A stretch of DNA of 64,000 nt. It comes from Metarhizium brunneum. Lineage: Eukaryota > Ascomycota > Sordariomycetes > Hypocreales > Clavicipitaceae. The position numbers were made by a program, and so were the translations under genes. Where the stretch lies: the NCBI RefSeq assembly GCF_013426205.1, contig NC_089424.1, forward strand, positions 3,844,001-3,908,000, read 5' to 3'. The notes below the pieces were generated by a model that saw only the letters and a list, made by a program, of their open reading frames with translations, was not told where the DNA came from and made no database searches. This document shows positions 44,913-56,054 of this stretch, in pieces. Within the stretch, counting starts at the first letter, position 1; each line of letters opens with the position of its first letter.

Positions 44913-47161
44913 TTTGTTTGCTGCTTCTGTAATATGTAGGACGAAGGCTGTATAATGAGACTCGGTACATTAAAGTATATCTGCGATGAATGCTTAAGAA
45001 TGTAGGAACCTTTATGAGCGAAGATCATGTTCTTGTTTTTAATTTAATTGGTTTATTATTATTTTCACCAAGCCAGATATGGTTCTGACATGGTTGCAGG
45101 AGGCTTGGGGTTCTCTAACCAACTACTAGCACCGGACACTATTACATGGCCAATCTCACCAACTCGGTCTATGTATTATGATATTCCATGGAAGTGGACT
45201 CTTGTAAATTCGAAAATCTAGCACTATAACACTACAACAAGCAAATGAGGGAAACTCCCATGATTCCATGGTAAACAAAAATCGCCAATACACCGAATAC
45301 ATGTATAGGGTAGCATCGTGAGGCTTGCCAGCTGCACCACTAAAAGGGGCACTTGGTCTTACTGCGATTTATCCCCACCACAGGTAGGACGACTTGCACG
45401 CTACCCCTCGTCACCCGCACAACAACACCTGCGAGGCACATCGGCAATCGCGCACGTTTTCCATGGCGCTCTGGCACTTTCTTTTTCTCGCAGCTCGCTA
45501 GCCGCAGCGACGTGGTCCAGACATGATTAAGGTGACTCGAGGTCGCTTGGCGCCTTGGACGACGGCAGGGGTGCGGCGCATCAAACGGGCCCGCTGGCTG
45601 CAGGGCCAGAAAAACGCGGGGGATCGAGTGGCCAGCCTCGAATCAAGTGATTCATCCACCACGACGCATGATACAGCCCGGCCTGCTTCCCGCCCAATGG
45701 CAGCTGATTGAACTTTCTATTTCGTCTTTTGTTTTATTCGATCCCAAGTCAACGGATGCGCGGAAAAGGGGTCCAATGTCGATCCCGACGGGACGACTTG
45801 ACAGGCCTGGGGAAAATGGCTTTCGAAGCTTTTTGCTCAAAAAAGCAAATAGGCCCCGACGACCCGACTTTGGGGAGATTACAGCCAGACAAGAGGCGGG
45901 AGGCGCATCTGTAGTGATTTGAACCGAAGCATCACGTCCATCATCATGCCATGGCGCCACATTGGGAATTGCCGTGCTGCAAGGCCCCCCGTCCCCCAGG
46001 CCAAGAGTCCAAGACCTGCATTTGCCCATCAAAGCGCTTAGGTAGGGAGGCGACCATGTTATCAAGGTCTAATGCTCATCTATCAAAAGTCTTGTTCAGA
46101 CATCACCGATAGGACACTTTCCCCTTTGCACTGCATATAAGCCATTGTCTAGTCAAGACAGACCCGGCCCTCCTTGTTTCACCGACCGGGCCAAGAGATG
46201 AAGGAGATGGAAATCCGTTCCCGAATCAGTCCGCGGTGCTCTGTGCCGACATGGTTGATGTCAGAGCTTGCCGCCCTGCCTTGTATCTACCCGTCACCGA
46301 CTAAATGGGACGAGCCACTTACTTTTGTTTCCCGACTCGGACGACATCCCTCCCCGTGCGCCACCCGCATCGCCGAGGAAAGCGAATCCTACGGCTCGCT
46401 GCCCTTTTCGGAACATCATGCATGTTGTTTTAGGCAGATTAGCTTTGATTGTGATTTTCCAAGCTAGTGCCGCCCGCCACCGAAACAGCCTTCACTTGAC
46501 TACGGGGAGACGAGCTCGGGGAAAAAGGAAAATAGCGGGAAGCTAATCCATTCTGTTAGCAAGTAAACAAGCCAAGTATAAGCTTGTTCCAAGACAGGCG
46601 GCATTGTGCTCGAGTGAAACAAAACAAGACGGCAGGGACTTGTCGATCAGACCTCAGCAGAAGCCATCACATCTCGACCGTGGTCACCAGCAAGGCGGTT
46701 ACTGTCAACCTTGCGTACAGAGTTACGGAGTACAAGCACGGGATATCTGTGGCCATGGCGTGGGACATTAGACATTCGACTCCAGTTTTCTACGTGCATG
46801 TTTCTGTCTCCCTGCCTTGAACGGAACAGAATGGATGAGGAGCATCACGGGCATTGTTTTTTTGTCGAGGCCCGAATTGTTGTCTAACACCCACCTCGTA
46901 TCATGGCGATGAGCAGCACCGAGAAAGGGACCAGGTGAGATGGTGGAGATTGCGACAGACGAGAGAAGCAGAGGATGTGAGCTGATGAGGGCCGTGGAAG
47001 ATGGTCGATTTGGATATAAATATCGGCCTGGGGACCTGTTGAACTCGAACCCTTTCTCATCATCAGCATCATCTTCTTCCACATTCACTTACACTCCAAT
47101 CCAACACTTCTACAACAACAACTTTTCCCTCAAAACCAACCAACCACCCCCATCCTTCAAA
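44913..47161. other. Long intergenic region, 2.2 kb
   Basis: No supported gene; short frames only. There is one TACGGAGTAC motif at 46724. The last 150 bp hold the hydrophobin promoter and a CT/CA-rich leader. Confidence 0.5.
47015..47021 (+). promoter_or_regulatory. TATA box of the hydrophobin gene
   Basis: TATAAAT lies 147 bp upstream of the hydrophobin ATG and is followed by a CA/CT-rich leader rich in CATCAT and AACCAACC, typical of strongly expressed fungal genes. Confidence 0.55.
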
Positions 47162-47509
47162 ATGTTCAAGGCTCTCATCGTCGCTCTTGCCGCCGTCGCG
47201 GCCGCCATCCCAACTCAGCAGCCTAGCAGCAATAAGATTGAGTGCAACAACACCGTGTTTTGCTGCGACAAACAGACGGTCGGGCAAGCTGGCATCCCCA
47301 TTGACGCTCTCAATCCTACGTGCACCAACTTGAACGTTCTTGCAGTTGACGCTCTCAATCCCCCTTGCCCCGGGCAAACCGTCTGCTGCAACAATGTCCA
47401 GCAAAATGTCAGTATACAAGACCAACTTTCTCGCAAATCTATTACAAATCTAACTAAATGGTATCTACAGGGTGTTGTCAACGTTGCCTGCACCCCCATC
47501 AGTGCGTAA
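47162..47509 (+). CDS. Hydrophobin, class I-like cysteine spacing
   Basis: A small secreted amphipathic protein that self-assembles on aerial hyphae and conidia. Exon 1 is 47162-47407 and exon 2 is 47471-47509, with a 63-nt intron (GTCAGT, CTAAC, CTACAG), giving 94 aa. Residues 1 to about 16 are the signal peptide (MFKALIVALAAVAAAI). All eight cysteines are present in the hydrophobin order: C-X5-CC-X18-C-X14-C-X5-CC-X12-C. The X5 spacing before each CC pair fits class I better than class II, although the protein is short. The region between the CC pairs contains an internal repeat (IDALNPTC and VDALNPPC). The intron is in-frame and stop-free, so retention would only lengthen the last loop. 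Confidence 0.9.
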   Translation: MFKALIVALAAVAAAIPTQQPSSNKIECNNTVFCCDKQTVGQAGIPIDALNPTCTNLNVLAVDALNPPCPGQTVCCNNVQQNVSIQDQLSRKSITNLTKWYLQGVVNVACTPISA

Positions 47510-48941
47510 ATTCATTGTACAATGCTCTACTCACACTCGAGCCTTGTCGAGAAAAGTGACGATAATATCTACACCGTTGGAAGTAATGGCTTTTTAGCTT
47601 CTGGGGGAGAAGAGTACAAAGGAGGTGTCGGATAAGAGATAATTTTTCGCTTCTAAAGCCCAAGGTGGAATAGCCTATGGTTCATGTTAAATAGTTCACT
47701 TATGCATACAAATTTACTCTGTCTCTTAAGTTTATGAGTCTTGCAGTGCGTCGTGTTGGAACTTGAGTTTGTAGTGTCTGACGGATAGATAGGAAAAAAC
47801 ATCCAAGGGGAATGAGCACTTGCAGAGTTGGTCGGCCCTTAACAGACCAAGCAAGGATTGGACGTTGGGATAATTTTCTCCCAACAGCTTTCAATTTCCA
47901 AACTTTCCCGACGCAGTATAGGCTCACGATACCACACAAGTGTGGATATTAGTCAGTCGGTATTTGACCTTCTCAACCCCTTCATCCACCTCTTGTCCGT
48001 CTTGTCCCCTCATCACAGCTAGCCAAGGGTGCTGGCGTGTAAGCCGGCACTCACCCCTCCCACATTTTCAACAGGGTGACTATCATGTCTGTACGACGGT
48101 ACTCCGTAGTTGGTGCTTGGACAGGGATTCCCCAGAGTGGAGATGGCCATTGACGCCGGTGGTGCATATTCTGTTACACAGCAGACGCATCGTGAGTCTG
48201 CGCGTACGATGTCATTTATTCCAACGAGGTTGAAGCAGCCGCATCGTCATGTCAATTTTGTCTAGCACTTATAGACGGGTTGAGATTTTAGGCATTCTGA
48301 CATTATTTGCTGTTCTGGCGTGGTTATTCCATCGAGGGCTTTCGTATGACGTCATTGAATCAGACTTGGTCACATCACGAATGTACAATCAATTTGGCCA
48401 TCAAGTCACGGGCAAAAGACAAAAAAATAAAATAAAACAAAACAAAAAGAATCAAAACCTCAGGTGACCCCTCCTTGTGCAAACTCCGCATCCGGTCCGG
48501 AGCTACGGACGAAACTGGTGCAAATGGCCCGCTGCCCGCGTGCGCATAAACTCCCTTAAGTCCGGGTGAGGCCATATCGCGTGCCGCTCGTACGCGCAGA
48601 ATCAACCGGGTTAATCGCATGTAAGCCCGTCCCTCAAAACAAAAGCCTTCAGCACGAAACATCAGTTTCCCATCAAGACATGCCACGCGTTCTCAAAGCA
48701 AGACGCCGCCCTGCAAGCCCTCGGCTTTAAGCACCGCCCGTCCACTCATGACATCAGTGCCGAAGTTAATGCCGCCATGCTCCCCCCCCTCACTGCTCCG
48801 TCCCGACGATGATGTCGAACCCAAATGCCAGGAGGGAAAAAAAAAAGTATATATAAGCAGGCGATGGCTTCGCTTGCCGAAACAGCCTCCAGAGCTTCAT
48901 AGCCACCAGCACACCTTGAACCCGCGCACTCTTACACAAAC
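47510..48941. other. Intergenic, 1.4 kb
   Basis: No supported gene. One TACTCCGTA motif at about 48100 and an A-rich run at 48420-48450. Confidence 0.5.
48848..48857 (+). promoter_or_regulatory. TATA box of the aldo-keto reductase gene
   Basis: TATATATAAG lies 94 bp upstream of the ATG at 48942, directly after an A-tract. Confidence 0.55.
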
Positions 48942-49989
48942 ATGACCGACTCCGTCCCCACGCGCCAGCTTGGCCGAAACGGCCCCCGGGTCACGGGCAT
49001 CGGCCTGGGCCTGATGAGCTTCGCCGGGTGGTACGGGCAAAAGGACACGAGCGTCGAGTCGTCGCTCGCGCTGCTCGACCGGGCGCACGAGATCGGCGAG
49101 CGGTTCTGGGACACGGCCGACGTGTACACGGGCAGCGAGCAGCGCGTGGGCGAGTGGTTCCGGCGCAGCGGCAAGCGCGACGACATCTTCCTGGCGACCA
49201 AGTTCGCCGTCCGCGCGGGCGCCGACGGCTCGCGCACCGTCGACAACGACCCGGCCTGGATCCGGGAGGCCTGCGCCGCGAGCCTGGCGCGCCTCGGCAC
49301 CGACGTCATCGACCTGTACTACGTCCACCGGATCGACGACAAGACGCCGATAGAGCGCACGATCCAGACCATGGCCGAGCTCAAGAGGCACGTCCCCTGC
49401 TCTACTCTATCAAGAAACATAAAAAGGGATGCTAACAACCACCAGGGAGGGCAAGATTCGCCACCTCGGGCTGTCCGAGTGCTCGGCGGCCACGATCCGG
49501 CGCGCCCACGCGGTGCACCCCATCGCCGCGTACCAGGTCGAGTACAGCCCGCTCTTCCTGGACATCGAGTCGGACCGGACGGGCATCCTCCAGACGTGCC
49601 GCGAGCTGGGCATCGCCGTTGTCGCCTACAGCCCCGTCGGGCGCGGGCTGCTCACGGGCGCCGTCACGTCGCTCGACGACCTGCCGCCCGACGACTGGCG
49701 CCGCGGCGTGCCCAAGCTCGGCGGCGACAACTTCCCGCGCATCATGGCCCTCGTCGACCGCATCCGCGAGGTTGCGCGGCGCCACGGGGCTACGCCTGCC
49801 CAGGTGTGCCTCGCGTGGGTGGCCGCCCAGGGCGACGACGTCATCCCCATCCCGGGCACCACGACGCTCAAGTACCTCGAGGACAATACGGGCGCGCTCA
49901 AGATCAAGCTGACTGCGGACGAGGTTGCTGAGCTGAGGAGGTATGCGGAGGAGACGGAGCTGCCGGGGGACAGGTACCCTTCCTCGTGA
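48942..49989 (+). CDS. Aldo-keto reductase
   Basis: An NAD(P)H-dependent carbonyl reductase of the AKR superfamily. Exon 1 is 48942-49387 and exon 2 is 49446-49989, giving 329 aa. The 58-nt intron has a GC donor (AG|GCACGT), a GCTAAC branch and a CCACCAG acceptor. Using GC keeps the conserved [16 protein letters not shown] frame, whereas the nearby GT would not give this sequence. The catalytic tetrad is intact: Asp57 and Tyr62 ([13 protein letters not shown]), Lys87 (LATKF), His129 (YYVHRID). The cofactor loop near the C-terminus reads [15 protein letters not shown]. Third codon positions are almost all G or C, more extreme than in genes further left. The oxygenase gene 600 bp downstream has the same orientation, so the two may share a pathway. 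Confidence 0.92.
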
Positions 49990-50588
49990 GTTTTCCTTTT
50001 TCTGCAGTGTTGTAAACAGGGGAATAGACTTGCTAATTGCGAATGCAGCATGGCCAGCTTGGTGTTTCGGGATTCGGTGCCCCTGGAATAGATCGGTGCG
50101 GTGGGGGCTATATTCGTTTGTCTGCGCTGGGCTGCCAATTGGACCATGTACCATGTAGTCGGACAGGCATGAATACTACACAGAATCTTGTCCATTGACG
50201 TAAGAAAGTGATCAATGCGCCTGGGTCAAGACACTCTTCCGGCGCGCAGTGTGCCGTCCAGTTGTCCCATCAATACGACGCTGTGGCCATGACCTCTGCA
50301 TCAGGCAAGAACGAGGGCCAATCGCCAGGGAACCTCTTCGGATCAGACCCGAGCGATTCGACGGCAAAAGCGGCCGTCTGCGCGATGCGTCGCTGGCGGG
50401 GACAGCCTCGGCACATCTTGCCGGGACTGCTCCGACATTTGCGGGGAAGCTGCCGGGGTACAGCTATAAGACGGCAGTCGACTCTGGCACAAACTCGACG
50501 ATGGAGGCGCACTATTGTGCAGATTTTTTTTTTTTTTTCTCTTTAAAAAAAACCACATCAGGAACCCGTCGGATCAAAAAAAAAAACC
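49990..50588. other. Intergenic between reductase and oxygenase
   Basis: About 600 bp with no gene. A long T-tract followed by an A-tract (50525-50587) sits immediately before the next start codon, and a CTATAAG lies about 125 bp upstream of it. Confidence 0.55.
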
Positions 50589-51721
50589 ATGGACTCTGAC
50601 GCTGCGCCCCCGTTCCCCGACGACGTCCCCACGGCGCCGCTGCTCCGGCTCTCGCTGGCCAAGCTCCGGGCGCGCGAGCCAGACGAGGTGCGCCGCTTCA
50701 CCGCCGCCTGCGAGGCCCTGGGCTTCTTCTACCTCGACCTGGGCGGGGACGCCGTGCTGCAGCAGGCCGACGCGCTGTTCGACGCCGGCCGCGCGCTGTT
50801 CGACCTGCCGCTGGCCGAAAAGGCCCGGTACGACTTTTCCCGCCTCGGGACCTACATGGGCTACAAGGCCGTGGGGGCGTCGGTCGCCGACGCGGCGGGC
50901 AACCTCGACCGCAACGAGTTCTACAACGTACGTACGTGCGTAACTTGACTTTGCTCTTCACCACTCCCCCTCTGACAGGCGCCCAGGTCGGCAAGGACGA
51001 CGTCTTTGAGCTAGGCCGTCGCTGGCCCGCGCCGGATGTGCTCGAGTCGCGGCGCGCGCTGCTCCGGTCCTTTATGCAGTCGGCGCACGGCGTCGTGACG
51101 CTGGTGCTGGCCCTGCTCGACGCGCACCTCGGCCTGGCGCCGGGCACGCTGGGCGCCATGCACCGGCTGCTCGAGGGCCGCGGCGGCGACCAGGTGCGCT
51201 TCATCCGGGCGCCGGCGCGGGGAGCCGACGACGCGCGCGCCGTGGCTCTCGGCGAGCACACCGACTTTGGCAGCGTCACGGTGCTGTTCAACCGCCTCGG
51301 CGGGCTGCAGGTGCTGATGCCGCCGGGGGCCGGGGCCGGGGCCGGGGCCGAGCCGGAGTGGCGCTACGTGCGCCCGCTGCCGGGCCACGCCGTGGTCAAC
51401 CTCGGCGACGCCCTGGTCAAGTTCTCCAACGGCCTGCTGCGCTCCAATATCCACCGCGTCGTCGAGCCCCCCGGCGCCCAGGCCGCCTGCGCCCGCTACT
51501 CGCTCGTCTACTTCAGCCGGCCCGAGGACCACGTCGTCCTGCGCCGCCTCGAGGGCCGCCGCGTGCCCCCGCTGCCCGAGGGCGTCGTCGAGGAGGCCGT
51601 CACGAGCGAGGCCTGGGTGCTCCGCCGCGCGCTGGGCTCCCGGCCCGCCCTGCAGCCCGAGGGCAAGTTTGACTACAGCCTGAGCAGGGGCACCGAGGCC
51701 ATTTCCCAGCGCGCGCGCTGA
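50589..51721 (+). CDS. 2-oxoglutarate/Fe(II)-dependent oxygenase (isopenicillin N synthase-like)
   Basis: A non-haem iron oxygenase that hydroxylates or desaturates small molecules using 2-oxoglutarate. Exon 1 is 50589-50927 and exon 2 is 50987-51721, giving 357 aa. The intron is 59 nt: donor GTACGT, branch CTGAC, and acceptor GCGCCCAG chosen over the nearer CTGACAG because it restores EFYN|VGKDDVF. The N-terminal DIOX_N-like region includes CEALGFFYLDLGG. The iron site is intact: His204 and Asp206 (GEHTDFGS) and His269 (SNIHRVV). The 2-oxoglutarate-binding Arg283-X-Ser285 is in ARYSLVYF. A (Gly-Ala)4-type stretch (PPGAGAGAGAEPE) comes from a GGGGCC-like tandem repeat. Its strongly G/C-ending codons match the reductase upstream. 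Substrate unknown. Confidence 0.92.
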
Positions 51722-51795
51722 TCTACTGGTGCGGTGTCTGGTGTGGGCGTCAGTCACGTCGGGCCTGTAGTCTCGTCTTTTTGCACGTCTGGCCG

Positions 51796-52105
51796 CGCGG
51801 CCATGTAAACCGTCTTGTATTCTATTGTCTATCCATCTACGGGACACCACGTCTGTCCCCTGTGTGTAATAATCCCGAGCCCCAGTTTTTAGCGCGGCCA
51901 TGTAAACCGTGTTGTAGTCCATCTTGTATCCATCCGCAGGACACCACGTCCGTCCCGTGTGTGTGGAAATTCCGAGCCCCGGGTTTTCAGCGCCGCCATG
52001 TAAACCGTGTATAGTCCATCATGTGTAATGTACCCATCTATACCGCAGACCGCGCAACCCTGTACAGTCCATCATGTATAATGTATCCATCCTAGCGCAG
52101 ACAGT
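51796..52105 (+). repeat. 97-98-bp tandem repeat array downstream of the oxygenase
   Basis: CCATGTAAACCGT recurs at 51801, 51898 and 51996, so the period is 97-98 bp. The unit also contains CCATC, GGACACCACGTC, GTCCC...GTGTGTG and CCGAGCCCC. After the third CCATGTAAAC, the unit degrades into two shorter copies of AGTCCATCATGT-TAATGTA-CCATC near 52013 and 52068. The copies are diverged. The array is non-coding and occupies the shared 3' region between the oxygenase and the minus-strand secreted-protein gene. Confidence 0.85.
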
Positions 52106-52166
52106 GCAGCCGTGTACATCCCCACGTACATCAAGCACAAAGTCCCGAGTCCCTCGCCCGTCCCGT

Positions 52167-52655
52167 CTACCCCGTCTTAAAATGGTACAGGTTCTCGTCC
52201 ACAATCTCCCAGCTCAGATCGATGTGGCCCGCCGCGCAGGCCTGCGGCCCCAACTCGCTCAGGCCGGTGTAGCTAAAGTCCAGGCCCGGGGCGCCCTCGG
52301 AATTCCACCCCCCGTCCGGGTGTCCGATGCCGCAGCGCTCGCAGCCGTCGCCGATGAAGAACGGCAGCGGGCTCCGGACGCCGTTGACCGTCACCACGAC
52401 GCGCTTGCCGCAGTACTTGTCCAGGTGGCCCCGGAGCTGGGTGTTGTTCATGGCCACGAGGTAGTTTGAGCGCACGTCGTTGAGCGGCAGGAAGTCCGTG
52501 AAGGAGCACATGACGGGGCCCTGGTTGTCCTTGTGGAAGTCCGAGTTGCACGCCTGCAGCTGCTCAACGTCGTAGTAGTAGGTGCCGTAGCCGCGGCCGC
52601 TGCTGATGAGGGCGGCGCCCGAGACGGTGCTTGCGAAGAGAAGGGAGAGCTTCAT
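52167..52655 (-). CDS. Small secreted double-psi beta-barrel (expansin/RlpA-like) protein
   Basis: A single-exon 162-aa protein with a signal peptide (MKLSLLFASTVSGA). The body fits the double-psi beta-barrel fold shared by RlpA, barwin-like and expansin-like proteins: GTYYYDVEQLQACNS, YLVAMNN, CGKRVVVTVNG, FFIGDGCERCG, GLDFSYTGLSELG and HIDLSWEIVDEN. In this fold the Asp in a D-x-C-x-x-C segment lies in the binding groove. Several Cys suggest disulfides. Fungal relatives are often apoplastic or host-associated; a cell-wall role is inferred from the fold only. A TATAAATA lies about 65 bp upstream. The coding sequence is G/C-rich at third positions like the two genes to its left. Confidence 0.8.
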   Translation of the reverse strand: MKLSLLFASTVSGAALISSGRGYGTYYYDVEQLQACNSDFHKDNQGPVMCSFTDFLPLNDVRSNYLVAMNNTQLRGHLDKYCGKRVVVTVNGVRSPLPFFIGDGCERCGIGHPDGGWNSEGAPGLDFSYTGLSELGPQACAAGHIDLSWEIVDENLYHFKTG

Positions 52656-52717
52656 TTTTGAGAAGGGGGCAACGTGTAGCTTCGTGTAGAGTAATCAATC
52701 AAGAGATTGGGGTGGGA

Positions 52718-52725
52718 TATTTATA
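52718..52725 (-). promoter_or_regulatory. TATA box of the secreted beta-barrel gene
   Basis: TATAAATA on the minus strand, about 63-70 bp upstream of the ATG at 52655. Confidence 0.5.
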
Positions 52726-53644
52726 GAGAAGTTGCCGCGTTGCCGTGTTCACGTATTGCCTTGGATGGTGCGAATCGATTCAAGTTTGTGCGGACACGAC
52801 GATAAGCAGGTGATGTCTGGGAGCGGACAAGACCGAGGGAAGAGGAGGATCAGGCCAAATATATAGAGGGCCCTGATCAAAGGGCATGGCTGTAATTCAT
52901 GGTCCGTCCGTGTGTGGCTATTCTGGGCTTTCAGCGGCACAAAGTCAATGGGTGTAAGTTTGCTTCCACGATAGCGCTGGCTGAAGCTATCTCGAGATAA
53001 CTTTAGCTAGCGGGCCGCGAAACAGCACCAATTTCGCTGGTGTGTCTGACGCGTTACAATACGCAGATAGTTTAAGTTTTTAGGCTTTCAATTGTTCTTG
53101 GCTTAGTACAGCTTAATACTACATTACGAGATGTTATGCCCGCACGATACTTGTATCTTGTATTATTATTTGATATAAGAGGGAAACCAAAAAAGTTTAC
53201 CAAGTTAGTAATGAATGATCCCTCCAGCGGACAAGCCCGAAAGGAAGCCGCGTCGGCTCACGATGCATCTCATCTTGGGATTCGCCCAAAGTGGCATCGC
53301 GCCGCAGGATGGCGACGGACGGCATGTACGGAGTAGCACCGACGGAATAGGTTTGGCCGAGGGGTTTCCGGGGCGCGCGGCGCTGGAGGAATCGGAATCC
53401 ACACTCTGGGCCTTGCTATCCTCGGTTGTTGTTTGGATTCTTCTGATTCTTCAAGCGAGTTTGTCTTGTCCAGCAACCATGGCTTGCAGCCGGGGCGCTC
53501 CGGAGAGTTGACGCGGACAAGTTGAAGCGTGTAGGTAGACGGGGGCACGGCACGGTTATGCGGCCACTTTGAAACTCTATGCGCTTTGCTACGACACATG
53601 ATCGGCGCCGTGTACACGCCTTTATTTCATCTACATTGACCAGG
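52726..53644. other. Intergenic, 0.9 kb
   Basis: No supported gene. The segment 53040-53210 is notably A/T-rich compared with the G/C-rich genes to its left. One TACGGAGTA motif lies near 53327. Confidence 0.5.
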
Positions 53645-55385
53645 CTAGTCCTGCGGCTCCGGGTCCTGCTCCAATGCTGCCCTTTCAACGCCACCATCAC
53701 CGCCGTCCAGCAGTCTATACAGCATCTTCCATAGTAGAATCACGGCAGTGGCGGCTATTGCGCACGACGCAGCAATAATAAGGCCGCGTTTATACCGCGG
53801 GGCGTCTACGTACAAGGCAAAAGTCAGCCTCCTTTCCCCAGCTATGGTAAACGCAATCATTGCATACCTTGAGTCCTAAAGAGCTGGTTGCCTGGAAAGT
53901 TGGCTAGCTGGATACTCATGACATATGCCGCCAGCGCAATAGGACGCTTGTGATCTTCCATCTTAGTCGTCAGCCACGCGGCGTTGATGGCCTGTGCCGA
54001 GCCCATGCCCATCTGTGTCCATACCACGCCTCCTGCAGGGCGTCAGTCTCGACAACATGTTGCGCAAGCGTGCAGAGGCATACCGTAAAGGGTCCATTTG
54101 CGCACATCATCCGGCGCCAGCGCAAGCCAGAGAAGGCCTCCGGCGCCCACCAGATACCCGACAGCGACGTGGACGCCGCGCTCCCTTGTCTTGTCGCTGC
54201 TGAATGCGAGACCAACAGACAGCACAAGCGAGCACACACTTCCCACCGAGTTGAGGCCGTTTGCCTGCAGCCGCGTGAAGCCGAGGGCCTTGATGATGGA
54301 CGGCGCATATGTATTCATGGGGGCAATCATGACCATGGACAGCAGCGCCGCAACAAGATGGCCATACAGTCGCCAGTCCATAAAGGTCTGCCACACGTGA
54401 GACGGCTGGACGGGTTTGCCCCAGGCAAGGGCCTTGGTCGCATCATTCCGCATCACGCGCGTCACCAGGATGGAAGCTTCCCGCTCGGTAAACATGTTGA
54501 ACGACGCCCCAAAGAAGCTCTTTGGTTGCGCAGCGCTGTGGGGGAGATAGGCGTACGCAAGTACCCCTAGCGCACAGGTAAGAATGCCCTCTTTCGGCCG
54601 TCGTTAGCAAGTGGTTTTCACGAGACAAAGCGAGAAGAGGGTGTCAACAGGAGCGTCAAATACAACAAGGAGTTGGCCGTACCGACAAGAAACAGCCACT
54701 GCCAACCCTTCAAACCACCACGCCCGCTCAACGACAACAACCCGATACTCAGGGGTCCCCCCAATGCGCCGGCAATCGCGTTCGATGCCCAAAACAGGGC
54801 GTACCTCGAGGCCAGCTCATCGTTTGTGTAAAACTTGGAAATGTACAGCGCAAATCCAGGGATATAACCCCCCTCCAGGGCTCCAATGAAGAACCGCACC
54901 GCACTCAGCCCGGCGCCATTCTTCACAAATATCTGTGCCCACGTCACGGTCCCCCAGAGAAACATGGTGATGGGGAGGAAACGCTCGGGCCCCATGTACC
55001 GACTGATCAAGTTGAAGGGCAGCTCGGTAATGATAAAGCCCACCGTGAAGAGCGTTTGGGCCAGGTTGATGTCCGAGTTGTCGATCTGCATGTCCTTGGC
55101 AAGCGTGTCGGTGAGGGCGTTGCCAATGTTTGTGCGGTCGAATTGGAGAAAGCAGAAGCAGAGCATGATGAAAGGCAGGATGAGAAAATCGACTTTAAGG
55201 AGGGCACGCCGAGTTTCCCCCGTCGTGGCGCGAAGAGTGGCATCGTAGCCAGGCACATTGTATATCTGCTGGTGGTCTTCATCTTCATTGTCGGGCTTGC
55301 AAAGTGTTGCGGGAGTGCAAGGGGAAGCCGACACGGCATATGCGGGTTCAGCCTCGTCGCACGCTCTGTCCACTTGACGGGTCAT
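53645..55385 (-). CDS. MFS transporter, anion:cation symporter (Dal5/Tna1-like) family
   Basis: A plasma-membrane proton-coupled carrier for organic anions or vitamins (allantoate, nicotinate and similar). Exons are 55385-54683, 54590-54084, 54032-53868 and 53805-53645, giving 511 aa. The introns are 91, 51 and 62 nt (GTACGG...GAAAG, GTATGC...CTGCAG, GTATGC...ACGTAG). Family landmarks: DFLILPFIMLCFCFLQFDRT followed by NIGNA (first helix and ACS signature), ELPFNLISRYMGPERFLP, RFFIGALEGGYIPGFALYIS, and ASRYALFWASNAIAGALGG. After the first splice comes EGILTCALGVLAYAYLP, and in the last third WTQMGMGSAQAINAAWL. Twelve hydrophobic segments are expected and appear present. It lies within the accessory block and could import or export its substrate or product. 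Confidence 0.93.
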
Positions 55386-56054
55386 AATATGAGTATCTTT
55401 CTTCTGCGTGTGTCATGGGAGTCCAGGTGCATGCTGCGAGGTCCTTGTGCTTCCTACTCGCCGGTTTCAAATCCTGACTCTTGTCCCTCGTCGTGAATCA
55501 CCAGGTGAATATATAACTCTGTGATCGGCGTCATCCGACGACATCTCTATCGCCTCGCCTGATAGCTTTCCGCAGATTGCGTCAATATATCAAAGATATC
55601 ATCACCTTCCACAATGGCGTGCTGATAACAATTCGTTGCTTGAATGTATGTAGACCCCTGTTGTCTGGGGAGATCTCACCGATCGCAACTGTCAAACTAG
55701 GTGGTGGAGTTGGAGTGGTCGAGGTTTCCCGGCGGTATGCCGATGGATGGCCCGCCGGCATGCCGTGGGTAGGTGCGAAAGAGGCCAGTGTGATATGACG
55801 AAGCTTTATTTTTCGCACATGCTAAACGTTAATATAATTCCAGGTAAGACCTTCAGTCACTCTATTTTCAAGCCGTTTTGTATCTGATAACGAAAACATT
55901 TGGTGTGCATTCTTGCGCCAGTAATTAGTGACATTGAGCCGCTGCCAGCAACAAACAGACCTTTTTTTATTTAAGCATCTGCATTGCCCGTATTAGAAAT
56001 CACAACCGTTTCCATATTTATAACTGCAACGTCTAATTGCATTCCGTTTTCCCC
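55386..56054. other. Divergent intergenic region between transporter and arylsulfotransferase-like gene
   Basis: About 670 bp between divergent start codons, so probably a shared regulatory region. It becomes A/T-rich toward the right, with a TATTTATAA near 56015. No gene seen. Confidence 0.5.

Noticed and set aside
51011..51922. A 303-codon minus-strand frame opposite the oxygenase
   Set aside because: Antisense shadow caused by G/C-rich third positions; the plus strand has the complete iron and 2-oxoglutarate site.
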